This document shows positions 9,005 through 18,009 of a stretch of DNA of 64,000 nt, piece by piece. Each line of letters begins with the position of its first letter. Position 1 is the first letter of the stretch. The notes below the pieces were generated by a model, which was not told the origin of the DNA, did no database searches, and saw nothing but the letters and a program-made list of their open reading frames with translations. The stretch is from Deltaproteobacteria bacterium HGW-Deltaproteobacteria-6. Its GTDB lineage: Bacteria > Desulfobacterota > Syntrophia > Syntrophales > Smithellaceae. The position numbers were made by a program, and so were the translations under genes. The DNA is taken from assembly GCA_002840435.1 (NCBI GenBank), contig PHAT01000002.1, positions 266,696 through 330,695 on the forward strand, written 5' to 3'.

Positions 9005-10309
9005 ATGGAAGTGCTCATCATAACCCTTTTGCTTCTGTTAAACGGCCTTTTCGCCATGTATGAAATTGCTCTGGTTTCGGCGCGCCGCTCCGGCCTGGAA
9101 GAAGCAGCGAAATCCGGACGGATGGGCGCCCAAACGGCGCTGGCATTGCTTGCCGAGCCGGAAAAAGTTCTTTCCGCCATTCAGGTGGGCATCACGCTCA
9201 TCGGTGTCGTGTCCGGCGCCTATGCCGGCCTGGCTCTGGCGGAAGATGTCGCGCCTTTGTTTAAAAATATCGGCTGGCTGTCTCCATACGCCCATACGCT
9301 GTCTGTGGTCATCGTCGTGGGGATCATTACATACCTTTCACTGATCGTCGGGGAACTGGTGCCGAAAACGATTGCGCTGAACAATGCTGAAATGATTGCC
9401 ATCGTCCTTTCGCCGCCGATGAAAGCATTCAGTAAGGCTGCTTATCCCGTGGTGTGGATTTTAAGTGTTTCCACAAAGCTGGTACTGAAATTTTTCGGTG
9501 TGAAAGATCGCCGGGAAGCCCCTGTCACGGAAGAAGAATTGCTCCATCTCTTGAAGAAAGGCTCCGAGTCCGGCGTCATTGAAAAAGAAGAATCGAAAAT
9601 GATTAATGAAATAATCCGTTTTGGCGATAAACGCGCCAATGCCCTGATGACGCCCCGCATCGATGTGGACTGGATCGATATTACGGAGAGCGAGGATAAA
9701 ATCATGGCCAAGGCGCTGGCGTCTCCTTATCCCCGGATGCTGGTGTGCGAGGAGACTATCGACAACATTAAAGGCGTGGTGAACATCAAGGATGTGCTTT
9801 CCCTTTATATCACTCAACACCGGTTGCGTCTTATGGATATTCTGTTTGAGCCCCTTTATATCCCTGAACAGGCGCAGGCATTGAAAGTGCTTGAGCTGTT
9901 CCGCAGCACGAAAAAGCATTTCGGCGTGGTCATTGACGAATATGGTTCCACGGAGGGCATCATTACGCTGCATGATCTTACGGAAAACATTATGGGCGAT
10001 CTGCCCGCGACCTATGAAGCGGGTGTGCCGGAGATCTTCCGGCGCGATGATGGTTCTTTTTTGATGGATGGCGCCATGATGATTGAAGATGTCGAGGATT
10101 TTCTGAAGGTTTATTCTCTTTTTGAAGGCGAAGATGAGAGGCCGGACATCAATACCCTGGGTGGATTCGCGATGTACAAACTCAACCGGCTTCCCAAAAC
10201 AGGGGACAAGTTCAGGATCGGCGGCTACGAGTTTGAAATTGTCGATATGGACGGCAACCGGGTCGATAAATTACTGATCAAGCCGGTCTTGCCTAAAGCC
10301 GGCGGATAA
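9005..10309 (+). CDS. Hemolysin-family/CorC-type transporter (DUF21-CBS-CorC_HlyC)
   Basis: The 434-residue protein has an N-terminal DUF21/CNNM membrane domain with about four helices (residues 1-170, including the conserved GELVPKTIALNN). Two CBS domains follow (about 205-330; LMTPRIDVDWID and the second with FGVVIDEYGSTEGIITLHDL), then a C-terminal CorC_HlyC domain (about 345-430). The family acts in the cytoplasmic membrane, in Mg2+/Co2+ efflux or resistance; the hemolysin name is historical. It stands alone, with the next gene on the opposite strand. Confidence 0.93.
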   Translation: MEVLIITLLLLLNGLFAMYEIALVSARRSGLEEAAKSGRMGAQTALALLAEPEKVLSAIQVGITLIGVVSGAYAGLALAEDVAPLFKNIGWLSPYAHTLSVVIVVGIITYLSLIVGELVPKTIALNNAEMIAIVLSPPMKAFSKAAYPVVWILSVSTKLVLKFFGVKDRREAPVTEEELLHLLKKGSESGVIEKEESKMINEIIRFGDKRANALMTPRIDVDWIDITESEDKIMAKALASPYPRMLVCEETIDNIKGVVNIKDVLSLYITQHRLRLMDILFEPLYIPEQAQALKVLELFRSTKKHFGVVIDEYGSTEGIITLHDLTENIMGDLPATYEAGVPEIFRRDDGSFLMDGAMMIEDVEDFLKVYSLFEGEDERPDINTLGGFAMYKLNRLPKTGDKFRIGGYEFEIVDMDGNRVDKLLIKPVLPKAGG

Positions 10310-10327
10310 TCTCTGTAAAACCAGGCG

Positions 10328-11035
10328 CTACGACTCTTCGACATAACGCTCCAGAAGTCTCATCATCATGTCCGCGTTTTTGCGCGTTCCGGTGATAATT
10401 TCTTCCATACTGAGCGGCTTTTCCACAAGCCCGTTGCCGTAATTGTCAATGGAACAGGCTGAGGCGTAAGGCAACCCCAATTCCAGGGCGATGACCGCTT
10501 CGCTGGCCATCGTCATACCGACCACGTCGGCAAAATTGGCCATCATCCGGATTTCCGCTCTGGTTTCCAGGCGGGGGCCCGTGACCTGCCAGTAGGTTCC
10601 TTTTTCCACAACATCCGGATGGCAGCTCCTGGCCGCCGTGATCAGCCGCCGGCGGACAGTTTCATTCAAGGACGGCGTGATATGGACGGCTTTATTCTGA
10701 TGAATGGAGGGGGTTGCCGTGAGTGTGATAAAATCATCGGGAATGACGATCATGCCCGGACTCAGGTCTTTTCGCAATGATCCTGTCGAGTTGATGCCGA
10801 TGACGCAGGTGACGCCGAGATCCTTCAGTGCCTGAAGATTGGCGCGGTGATTGATTGCGTGCGGCAGAATGTATTCGGCGGGATCATGGCCGTGACGGAT
10901 TATAAAAACCATCTTGTCGGTTACGATTGCCTCCACGTCGCCATATGGGTTCTTGATCCGTTCTGTGCCGCCTTTTTGGATCAGATGGCTTCTTTCCATC
11001 ATGATCGTGCCTGCCAATACCCCCACGCGTCCCAT
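10328..11035 (-). CDS. Purine nucleoside phosphorylase / methylthioadenosine phosphorylase family
   Basis: This 235-residue protein belongs to the MTAP/PNP phosphorylase family, which cleaves purine nucleosides with phosphate. Visible family signatures are IIRHGH near residue 47, GINSTGSLR (about 83) and VVGMTMASEA (about 165). The last differs from the NMTGMPEA form of true methylthioadenosine phosphorylases and resembles bacterial enzymes that take 6-oxopurine substrates such as methylthioinosine. Family membership is secure; the exact substrate is inferred. The start has AGGAGG 5 nt upstream. Confidence 0.88.
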   Translation of the reverse strand: MGRVGVLAGTIMMERSHLIQKGGTERIKNPYGDVEAIVTDKMVFIIRHGHDPAEYILPHAINHRANLQALKDLGVTCVIGINSTGSLRKDLSPGMIVIPDDFITLTATPSIHQNKAVHITPSLNETVRRRLITAARSCHPDVVEKGTYWQVTGPRLETRAEIRMMANFADVVGMTMASEAVIALELGLPYASACSIDNYGNGLVEKPLSMEEIITGTRKNADMMMRLLERYVEES

Positions 11036-11200
11036 GTCAACCTCCTGATGTGTGCTGATTCATAGCAGATAAATGATGCACAGTCAAAAAAATGAAAGGA
11101 TTATTTCCGGCGCGGGAAAAAACTCCGGATGGCTGTCGGATATTTCCGGTTTTCAGATTCCTGATTCGTTATCGATTCAGACAGGCGGGGTAAATAGCAT

Positions 11201-11230
11201 TTGACTTTTTTTGCTGCGCTGTGACATATA
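11201..11230 (+). promoter_or_regulatory. Probable sigma-70 promoter of trxA-bamD
   Basis: TTGACT (11201-11206) and CATATA (11225-11230) are separated by 18 bases, 32 bases before the trxA start. The -35 is strong and the -10 only moderate. Confidence 0.45.
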
Positions 11231-11261
11231 GTCGGCAAATAAAAAAAGGAGGGCGTATTTG

Positions 11262-11591
11262 ATGAGCAGCCAATTTCTCGGTGCAGCCACTGATGATAAT
11301 TTTGAAGGGGAAGTCCTGAAAAGCGACAAACCGGTACTCATTGATTTCTGGGCGCCCTGGTGCGGGCCGTGCAAGGCCATCGGTCCGATTGTGGAAGAAA
11401 TTGCCGCCGAGTATCAGGACAAAATCAAAGTCATGAAGCTGAACGTTGATGACGCTCAGAAATCGGCGGTTACTTACGGTGTTCGCAGCATTCCTACCCT
11501 GATGATATTCAAAGCCGGGAAAGTGTCCGATACGCTGATCGGTCTTGTGCCTAAAGAGAAACTCGAAGAGTTTATTAAAAAAAGCCTGTGA
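11262..11591 (+). CDS. trxA: Thioredoxin
   Basis: A 109-residue thioredoxin with the active site WAPWCGPCK near residue 30 and the cis-proline loop RSIPTLMIFK near 72. It reduces protein disulfides in the cytoplasm. The frame opens at a TTG (11259), but the next codon is ATG 11262 with AGGAGGG 8 nt upstream, so that ATG is the better start. A promoter-like sequence lies just upstream and bamD follows 44 bp downstream. Confidence 0.96.
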   Translation: MSSQFLGAATDDNFEGEVLKSDKPVLIDFWAPWCGPCKAIGPIVEEIAAEYQDKIKVMKLNVDDAQKSAVTYGVRSIPTLMIFKAGKVSDTLIGLVPKEKLEEFIKKSL

Positions 11592-11635
11592 TATTCGTTC
11601 CGGCGGATAGATCAGCGTGATAGGAGCTTCCAATT

Positions 11636-12406
11636 TTGGACAGGTATTTAGTAAAAATAAAAAACATCAGCATGATTCTGGCTTTTCTGCTTATCTGCAG
11701 CGGTTGCTCATTTAATACATCGGCCATCGTGTCATTCTTTAAAAAGAGCCCGACAGTCCGGTCAAGCCCGGAAGGTCTGTATTCTCAGGGTACAATTGAA
11801 TATCAGAACAGCAATTACAAAAAGGCCCGGGAATACTATACCCGTCTGAAAGAAGAATATCCGCTGCATGAACTGGCTGTCCTGGCTGAGCTGGGTATTG
11901 CGGATTCTTTTTACAGCGATAAGGAATACGCCGAGGCGGAACTGGCCTACCAGGATTTTACAATGCTTTATCCAACCAATGAAAATGTTCCCTACGCGTT
12001 TTATCAAAAAGCCATGTGCCACTACGTGCAAATCGGGGCGATTGACCGCGACCAGACGGAAACCATCAAGGCCAAAGGCGAATTTGAAAGGCTGATCGCC
12101 CGCTTTCCGCAAAGCAAATTTTCCATCCTGGCGGAAAAAATGATCCGGGAATGTAAATTAAAGCTGGCTGAACATGAGTTTTATGTGGGTAATTTGTATT
12201 TCAAAATGAAAAAGTACGCCGCCGCTCTGAAACGTTTTGAAGGCATCGCACGGGATTATGCCGGCGTGGGTCTGGATTTGAAAGTTGAAACCTATATTGC
12301 GCAAACCAGAATCCGGCTTGCCGAAGAAGAAAAAGAACAGAAACTGAAAGAAGAAAAAGAAAAAGCAAAGGCGAAAGCGAAAGATAAAAAAGCTTCCAAA
12401 CCGTGA
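11636..12406 (+). CDS. bamD: Outer-membrane assembly lipoprotein BamD
   Basis: The 256-residue lipoprotein precursor has a hydrophobic signal and lipobox LICSGC, with Cys near residue 23. TPR-like repeats follow (NYKKAREYYTRLKEEYP, EYAEAELAYQDFTMLYP, KYAAALKRFEG), as in BamD/YfiO of the outer-membrane protein assembly complex. The C-terminus is a very charged Lys/Glu tail of about 30 residues (KEQKLKEEKEKAKAKAK), probably disordered. The start is TTG, supported by AGGAG nine bases upstream; a later ATG (11672) would still leave the lipobox. It is convergent with the next gene. Confidence 0.88.
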   Translation: MDRYLVKIKNISMILAFLLICSGCSFNTSAIVSFFKKSPTVRSSPEGLYSQGTIEYQNSNYKKAREYYTRLKEEYPLHELAVLAELGIADSFYSDKEYAEAELAYQDFTMLYPTNENVPYAFYQKAMCHYVQIGAIDRDQTETIKAKGEFERLIARFPQSKFSILAEKMIRECKLKLAEHEFYVGNLYFKMKKYAAALKRFEGIARDYAGVGLDLKVETYIAQTRIRLAEEEKEQKLKEEKEKAKAKAKDKKASKP

Positions 12407-12414
12407 ACGATCCA

Positions 12415-12453
12415 CCCCGGCGGCGACCGTCTGTCAGGTCGTCGCCGCCGGGG
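12415..12453. terminator. 13-bp GC stem-loop between convergent genes
   Basis: CCCCGGCGGCGAC (12415-12427) pairs perfectly with GTCGCCGCCGGGG (12441-12453). It lies between the 3-prime ends of bamD and the minus-strand kinase gene, so it may serve both. No T-run follows on either strand. Confidence 0.55.
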
Positions 12454-12466
12454 GATGGATACCCAT

Positions 12467-14041
12467 CTATAATTCAGCCATCTTAATTGCGCGAACAATA
12501 TTCCGGCGGAGCGTTTCCGGGTTGTCCGATGTGTCGACTTTAAAAAAGCAGGCAGCGGGGAATTCGTTTATTTCTTCGTATTGGTTTTTCTGCTCCTGCA
12601 GGATTTCCCAGCGGCCGTCTGACGGATTATCGTTATCCAGCATTCTTTTTTCCAGGCGTATTTTAACAATGTCATCGGGGCAGGTGCATTCAATGATGTA
12701 AAAAGGCACCTGAAGCCTGTGGGCCAGATTGACGGCCAGTGCGCGGTCTGACCTGTTTTTGAAAGACGCGTCAATAATGACCGGCTTGCCCTGCGCAATT
12801 TTTTCAGCGGCCAGTTCGACGGCTTTTTCATAGGTTTTCCGGGAAATGTCACTGGCGTAAATACCCTGGCCGAAAGATTCATGATGTTTTTCAGCAGGCA
12901 CGATATTCAGTAATTCCTTGCGCAGGACATCCGTGCGGATGACGTCCGCTCCGAAACGCTCCGCCAGGTTTCGCGCCTGGTAGCTTTTGCCGGAACCAAT
13001 CAGCCCCGCGGTCAGAATCAAAACCGGTTTTTCCAGACGCGCCGCATAGGTATAAGCCAGATCAAAATATTTCGATGCGGTTTGCTTTATTTCGGTTCGC
13101 TCGGCGTCCGGTATCTCTTTTTGATCCAGACGGAAGCTGATAACCTTCCCGCGAACGTAAGCATAGTAGCAGCGGTAAAAATTTAGAAGCGTGTGCATAT
13201 CCGTATCGCCCGAATATTTCAAATAGGAGCGTACAAAGTCTTCGGCCTGGCGGAAGTAACCGTTAAAATCGAGATCCATCGTCAGGAAAGCCACCTCGGC
13301 CGCCACATCGGCGAATCGGAAGCGTTCATTGAACTCAATGCAGTCAAAGACAATAATGTCATCGGCGATGCAGATATGCTCCAGGTGAAGGTCGCCGTGG
13401 CAGTCCCGGATTTTATGCTGAGCGACCCTTTTTTCCAGAAGGTGAATGCGTGCGGCAAGAAATTTCTCCACATACTCTTTGATAAACCGGTACTGGTAGG
13501 CGGGGATGGTGACATCGAGATATTTTTCGGTTTGCGCAAAATTTTCTTCGTGGTTGCGGCGGATGGTTTTGATGGACCCCATCTCGTCAATCGTGCCGCC
13601 GGTTTCCGCCAGTTTGTGAAATCCCGCGATTTTTCCGGCCACGGCATCCATGATTTTTGCATCAGCCTGGCCCCGGGCCAGCAGAATTTTGAGCATATGA
13701 TCCAGCGGCAGTTTTTTCATCCGGACGGCGTAGTCGACGATTTTCTGCGTGCCATCAGGCGAAAGGCGGCCCTGATCATCCTCGGTAATCGGCACGACAT
13801 CAAGATAGATGCTGGGGGCAAGGCGCCTGTTCAGACGCAGCTCCTCTTCACAGTAAAATTTTCTTTTTTCGAGCGTGGTGAAATCAAGAAAACCGAAATT
13901 GACCGGTTTTTTTACTTTATAGACATAATCGCCGGCGATGAAGACATAGGAAATATGCGTTTGCACCAGTTCAACCGTCTGAGGGCGGTGCGGATAAAAA
14001 GCGGGGCGGGTCATGTTTTCAATGATGCTGGGCTGGCTCAT
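12467..14041 (-). CDS. Bifunctional aminoglycoside phosphotransferase-like / AAA ATP-binding kinase
   Basis: The 524-residue protein has an N-terminal APH/choline-kinase-like domain (about 30-320) with the catalytic-loop motif CHGDLHLEH and a downstream metal-binding Asp (VFDCIEF). A P-loop kinase domain of the AAA_33/zeta-toxin-like type begins near residue 345 (Walker A GLIGSGKSY; DASFKNRSDR). This two-domain architecture is widespread but its substrate is not established. The frame is open further upstream, yet ATG 14041 has GGAGG 7 nt before it and begins MSQPSIIENM, so I take that start. Confidence 0.85.
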   Translation of the reverse strand: MSQPSIIENMTRPAFYPHRPQTVELVQTHISYVFIAGDYVYKVKKPVNFGFLDFTTLEKRKFYCEEELRLNRRLAPSIYLDVVPITEDDQGRLSPDGTQKIVDYAVRMKKLPLDHMLKILLARGQADAKIMDAVAGKIAGFHKLAETGGTIDEMGSIKTIRRNHEENFAQTEKYLDVTIPAYQYRFIKEYVEKFLAARIHLLEKRVAQHKIRDCHGDLHLEHICIADDIIVFDCIEFNERFRFADVAAEVAFLTMDLDFNGYFRQAEDFVRSYLKYSGDTDMHTLLNFYRCYYAYVRGKVISFRLDQKEIPDAERTEIKQTASKYFDLAYTYAARLEKPVLILTAGLIGSGKSYQARNLAERFGADVIRTDVLRKELLNIVPAEKHHESFGQGIYASDISRKTYEKAVELAAEKIAQGKPVIIDASFKNRSDRALAVNLAHRLQVPFYIIECTCPDDIVKIRLEKRMLDNDNPSDGRWEILQEQKNQYEEINEFPAACFFKVDTSDNPETLRRNIVRAIKMAEL

Positions 14042-14209
14042 GAAATTCCTCCGTATCCGGCGGGTATAAATTTCAGCGGCAGTTTCCCGTCGATAACTGA
14101 GAGAATGTTTAAACAATCATACGCCGATAATCAAGCCAAATATTAATTTACCCTTGCAGAGAAACGCTATCCATGATTATTCTGCGCCCGATCCACGAAG
14201 GAGTTGACG

Positions 14210-14860
14210 ATGTTCAAGAAGTTGCGCCGGTTGGCGGCCGTTAAATTTGGCGGAAGTATTTTTTACTATTTTGTCCGGATGTATGCGGCGACTTTCCGGC
14301 TGAAGCTGGAAAATGAAGCCGAATGGCGGGCCTACCTGGAGCAGGGCGGGAAAGTGCTGATCTGCTGCTGGCATCAGCAGTTTTTTATCGGTGTCCGTCT
14401 GTTTCTCCGTTATCGTAAATATTCCCCCAGCGTCATGATCTCTAAAAGTCTGGACGGTGATATCGCTTCGAGAATTGCCGAGAAGTCGGATATCTTCCCT
14501 GTCAGAGGATCATCATCACGCAGCGGCGGCCGGGCTTTGAAAGAAATTATTGCCCGGTTGAATCACGGCCGTCTGGCGGCTCATCTGCTGGATGGCCCCA
14601 GAGGACCGGCGGGCGTCGTCAAAGGCGGCGCCATCTCCATTGCTTCCGGTGCGAATGCCGCCATTGTTCCCACCTATGTCACGGCCGATCGCGCTTTTTA
14701 CCTGAAAAGCTGGGACCGGTATATGGTTCCGAAACCTTTTGCCCGTGTCACGGTAAGGTTCTACCCGCTGATGGAACTGCCGCCCATCAGGGATAATAGT
14801 GATTTTGAAGAACAAAGGCAGATACTGGAAAAAACGCTCCAGCCGCATTTGAAGCGTTAA
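14210..14860 (+). CDS. DUF374 lysophospholipid acyltransferase family protein
   Basis: A 216-residue LPLAT-like protein of the DUF374 type. It has CCWHQQF in place of the classical HX4D motif, KSLDGDIAS, and LDGPRGPAG, which is typical of this family. Such proteins are linked to lipid A or phospholipid acylation at the inner membrane, but the acceptor is unproven. TTG 14204 is in frame, but ATG 14210 has AAGGAG 6 nt upstream. Confidence 0.85.
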   Translation: MFKKLRRLAAVKFGGSIFYYFVRMYAATFRLKLENEAEWRAYLEQGGKVLICCWHQQFFIGVRLFLRYRKYSPSVMISKSLDGDIASRIAEKSDIFPVRGSSSRSGGRALKEIIARLNHGRLAAHLLDGPRGPAGVVKGGAISIASGANAAIVPTYVTADRAFYLKSWDRYMVPKPFARVTVRFYPLMELPPIRDNSDFEEQRQILEKTLQPHLKR

Positions 14861-14881
14861 TTAGAATTCCGCTCTGAAATT

Positions 14882-14916
14882 GATTTAAAAAAGAAACGGC
14901 CTGCCATGGCAGGCCG
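14882..14916 (-). terminator. Intrinsic terminator of the phasin-like gene cluster
   Basis: The 20-bp perfect palindrome at 14897-14916 (CGGCCTGCCATGGCAGGCCG) is followed, read on the minus strand, by TTTCTTTTTT. It lies 10 bases beyond the stop of the last phasin-like gene. Confidence 0.75.
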
Positions 14917-14926
14917 GATAAAAAAG

Positions 14927-15190
14927 CTATTTTGTTTCTTTAAAGAAATCTTCCACTTTTTGAAAATTGTCATCTACGACGTTCTTAAAATCTTCACAGC
15001 CTTTTTTATAGGCCGCCATCCAATCGGATATTGCCTTTTTTCCTTCTTCCGGAAACATCGGCGATTTTTCCCAGAACTTGCTGACCAGTCTTTCAGTTTG
15101 TTCCTGTAATGCCTGCATTCCGCGGAAATTATTGTCAAAGGCTGTTTTGTTGAAAACAATCATTTGCTTGGCGATTTGTTTCGGGTCCAT
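14927..15190 (-). CDS. Small phasin-like protein (copy 1)
   Basis: The 87-residue all-helical protein starts MDPKQIAKQMIVFNKTAFDNNF. The pattern (helix, FNKTAFDN, Q-x-QTE-x-L, K-x-P-x-FPEEGKKAI-x-DW, YKKG-x-DFK) is that of small phasin-family proteins that coat polyhydroxyalkanoate granules. It is clearly homologous to the two upstream genes. The substrate-granule role is inferred from the family; no PHA synthase is in the window. It is the last gene before the terminator. Confidence 0.75.
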   Translation of the reverse strand: MDPKQIAKQMIVFNKTAFDNNFRGMQALQEQTERLVSKFWEKSPMFPEEGKKAISDWMAAYKKGCEDFKNVVDDNFQKVEDFFKETK

Positions 15191-15214
15191 TGCCGCCTCC
15201 TTTATAAAATTCTT

Positions 15215-15499
15215 TTATTTTTTTGTTTTTTGCTGTTTTTCCGCCTGAGCGAAGTATTCGGCAACTTTCTGATAACTTTCATCGGCGGCGGCTTTGAAAT
15301 CCTGACGGCCTTTTTTATAGCTTGTGACCCAGTCATTAACGGCCTTCTTCCCTTCCTGCGGGAACCAGGGCGCTTTATCCAGAAAGCTAAATACCAGTTT
15401 TTCAGTTTGATCCTGAAGCGCGGACATTGCGCTGAAACTGTTGTCAAAAGCCGTTTTGTTGAATTCCATCATTTGTCTGGCTATTTGTTTTTGCTCCAT
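15215..15499 (-). CDS. Small phasin-like protein (copy 2)
   Basis: This 94-residue paralogue of the neighbouring gene shares FNKTAFDN, LQDQTEKLV, P-x-FPQEGKKAV-x-DW and YKKG-x-DFK. It ends in a charged tail (AEKQQKTKK). Start choice: GTG 15502 and ATG 15499 are adjacent, and GGAGG lies 6 or 9 nt upstream; the ATG is preferred. A gap of 24 bp separates it from copy 1, indicating co-transcription. Confidence 0.75.
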   Translation of the reverse strand: MEQKQIARQMMEFNKTAFDNSFSAMSALQDQTEKLVFSFLDKAPWFPQEGKKAVNDWVTSYKKGRQDFKAAADESYQKVAEYFAQAEKQQKTKK

Positions 15500-15586
15500 C
15501 ACAGGTCACCTCCCTTATGTTTTATGGTTATTTTTTACAGTTTGTAATCTATTCGGTAGTTTAACGATTTAATTCCATTTGTAAAG

Positions 15587-15868
15587 TCATTTATTTCCGT
15601 AATGAAAATGGCTGCGCATTAAGTAATCCGGAACTTTTTCATTTCCCTCATCGACATGCGTTTGAAAAGCGAACCTCCTTTTGTGCGAGGCAAGAAGATA
15701 TTCATGGATTGCCTCTTTCGAATTGTCCTGAAACAGGGGATTTTTATCGATGAAACTGAAAAAGAAGCTTTCAGGAGTCTCCTTGCGCAGTGCCGTCGTG
15801 TTGGACGTACTATGGAAGACTGTTGTGTTCAAATCCATCAATTGTTTTGCGGTTTTTTTGTGATCCAT
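15587..15868 (-). CDS. Divergent phasin-like protein (copy 3)
   Basis: The 93-residue product keeps the frame and spacing of copies 1 and 2 (MDHKKTAKQLMDLNTTVF; F-x-DKNPLF; KEAI-x-EYL) but has lost QTE, the EEGKK element and YKKG. It is the first gene of the trio on the minus strand. It may be drifting toward a different role or decaying. The block 15869-16142 upstream contains no gene and must hold the promoter, though I see no strong consensus there. Confidence 0.6.
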   Translation of the reverse strand: MDHKKTAKQLMDLNTTVFHSTSNTTALRKETPESFFFSFIDKNPLFQDNSKEAIHEYLLASHKRRFAFQTHVDEGNEKVPDYLMRSHFHYGNK

Positions 15869-16142
15869 GGCATGTCCTCCAAAATCATCAGTTGTTTGGA
15901 TGCAAACGATATCATCGTTTCGAACATTTGCCCGCCGTGACGCCCTAGCCTGTTCTTTCCTGAAAAAAAGCGAAATCTGAATTCATTTACTTCTGATTCT
16001 ATCAGGTTGACTGTTTAAAAGCAACGGATGTGCCAGTCATCAAAGCATGTGTGCTGATCATAATATCCTGATGTCCGGCGAAGGATTTAAACGGTCAAAA
16101 AAGGTTGAAAGAGCGATAATGAAAATCAATTAAACTGCATTC

Positions 16143-17843
16143 TTAGTTGACTAAACGGATGAAATGCTGGACATCATTGGACCAGATGACCTGCAGACGG
16201 GGAAACGCTTTTTTTAATTCATCAAAATTTTCCTTCTTGGCCGTAATGCAGTAGACAGAGCCCTCTTTTTTTCTTACGAGATGAAAGAATTCCTGCTGCA
16301 CCAGAAAATACCGTGATTTCTCGCCTGCTGAAAGTTTTTCCATGCCGAAACTCATCTCACCGAAGCTGTCCACCACAGGCGTTCTGAGGTTCGTGTAGGT
16401 TTCCACGCCATAAAGGAAAATCTTGTACTGATAAAGTTCCTCGCCGGCAGGAAGATGGGCTTTGATGGCCTGGGACAGCGGATAGGAAGTCTTATACGGC
16501 GTCAGGAAAGCGGAGATCGGATAGATCAGAGAAAGCAGAAAGACCGCGGAAAGCAGATACGCCGTCACAAACCAGCCGGAATTGAACCGTCGCTTGATCA
16601 TTCCGGGCAGAAAAATCATGAGCAGCAGCGTGATCATCGACGGAAGAACCAGCCACATCCAGTTGCGGGGATGAATAATCACCAGATCGCCGCCCAGTTG
16701 AGCGTTCTCCGGCAGGAAGAGAGGCCCAATCAGCACTGCGATAAACAGGAGAGACTGCAGGGCAATGGGCAGGTAGTGAAAAAACCTGTCCGTTGTTTTC
16801 GTGAACGGCGTCCAAGGCAGTTCATCGTATCCTCTGAGCAGATGGCCGAGAAGGACGGCGACGGGCAGGAAGAGCGGCGCAATGTAAGGAACCAGCTTGG
16901 AGGATGAAACGGAAAAGAAGGCGAAGATAAAGACAATCCAGGTGACGAGAAAGTACAGGTTCGTTTTTTTAAAGACAACGTTATACAAGCCCGCCCGTCT
17001 GGCGCGGATCGCCTGGATCAGATAAGCAAACCAGGGAAGAACACCCAGCAGAACGACAGGCAGATAGAACAGGACGGACTGATAGCGTCCGTGAACTTTT
17101 GTCGTATAGCGGAGAAAGTGCTCGTATACGAAAAAAAACCAGAGGAAATCCTTGTTTGCCTTCTGGACAAGAATGATCCACGGGGAGACGATGGCGATCA
17201 GGATAAGCAGCCCCACGGGAGAAAAGAGTTTGAAAATATCCCGCCACCTTTTTGAAATGAGCAGCCATAAGACGAGGATGGCGAACGGAAAGATTATTCC
17301 GATCAGCCCTTTCGTGAGGAAGGCCAGGGCGCTTGCCGCATACAGAAGATAGATCCATCCTTTCACCGTTCTGTTTCCGGCCATGTAGCGGTAACCCGCC
17401 CACGTGGCCAGGCAGACGAAGAAGGCCAGGGGAATATCCAGGATATTCATGCGTCCCAGGACAAAGATATAAAGGAAAGTACTCAGCATTCCCGCCGAGT
17501 AGAGGCCTGTTTTTCTGTCGTATAAAAATGAGCCCATGGCAAAGGCAAGAAGGATCAGTCCCCAGGCGCAAATGCCGGGAAAGAAACGGGCGGAAAATTC
17601 ATTTTTACCGAATATTTTGACGGCGCCTGCCGTTACCCAGTAGGCGAGCGGCGGTTTTTCCAGATAAACGACATGATTGATATGGGGGGTCACATAATCC
17701 CCGGTGTCAACCATGTAAGCCGGTATTTCAATGTAGCGGGATTCATCGGGATCAAGAAGCGGCATAATATGCAGTGTCGACACATACAGAATAATGGGAA
17801 CGATCAAAAGAAATAAAATTGCGCTCTTTGTTGTGTCTGACAA
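16143..17843 (-). CDS. GT39-family (ArnT/PMT-like) membrane glycosyltransferase
   Basis: The 566-residue polytopic protein has about eleven hydrophobic segments. The first periplasmic loop bears DPDESRYIEIP (acidic catalytic-type motif) and EKPPLAYW, hallmarks of the PMT/ArnT superfamily that use polyprenyl-linked sugars. The soluble C-terminal part (about 460-566) follows the last helix. A role in lipid A or other envelope glycan modification is likely, but donor and acceptor cannot be assigned. It is a single gene with about 165 bp to rdgC. Confidence 0.9.
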   Translation of the reverse strand: MSDTTKSAILFLLIVPIILYVSTLHIMPLLDPDESRYIEIPAYMVDTGDYVTPHINHVVYLEKPPLAYWVTAGAVKIFGKNEFSARFFPGICAWGLILLAFAMGSFLYDRKTGLYSAGMLSTFLYIFVLGRMNILDIPLAFFVCLATWAGYRYMAGNRTVKGWIYLLYAASALAFLTKGLIGIIFPFAILVLWLLISKRWRDIFKLFSPVGLLILIAIVSPWIILVQKANKDFLWFFFVYEHFLRYTTKVHGRYQSVLFYLPVVLLGVLPWFAYLIQAIRARRAGLYNVVFKKTNLYFLVTWIVFIFAFFSVSSSKLVPYIAPLFLPVAVLLGHLLRGYDELPWTPFTKTTDRFFHYLPIALQSLLFIAVLIGPLFLPENAQLGGDLVIIHPRNWMWLVLPSMITLLLMIFLPGMIKRRFNSGWFVTAYLLSAVFLLSLIYPISAFLTPYKTSYPLSQAIKAHLPAGEELYQYKIFLYGVETYTNLRTPVVDSFGEMSFGMEKLSAGEKSRYFLVQQEFFHLVRKKEGSVYCITAKKENFDELKKAFPRLQVIWSNDVQHFIRLVN

Positions 17844-18009
17844 GATATGAATCCCTCGAGAGTTGGTGAACTTTTTTATTGAAAAATATTATTTTACTTC
17901 CCGGGATTAGTCAAATTTATTTTAATCAACGGATTGATATTGAAAAGTGCGGATGCCGGTTAAAATCGGTAGAAGGCTCTTTTCCGTCAACAGGGATTAC
18001 CGTCTTTTG

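Noticed and set aside
13193-14146. 317-codon plus-strand ORF opposite the bifunctional kinase
   Set aside because: Antisense shadow; the minus-strand frame has clear kinase motifs and a ribosome site.
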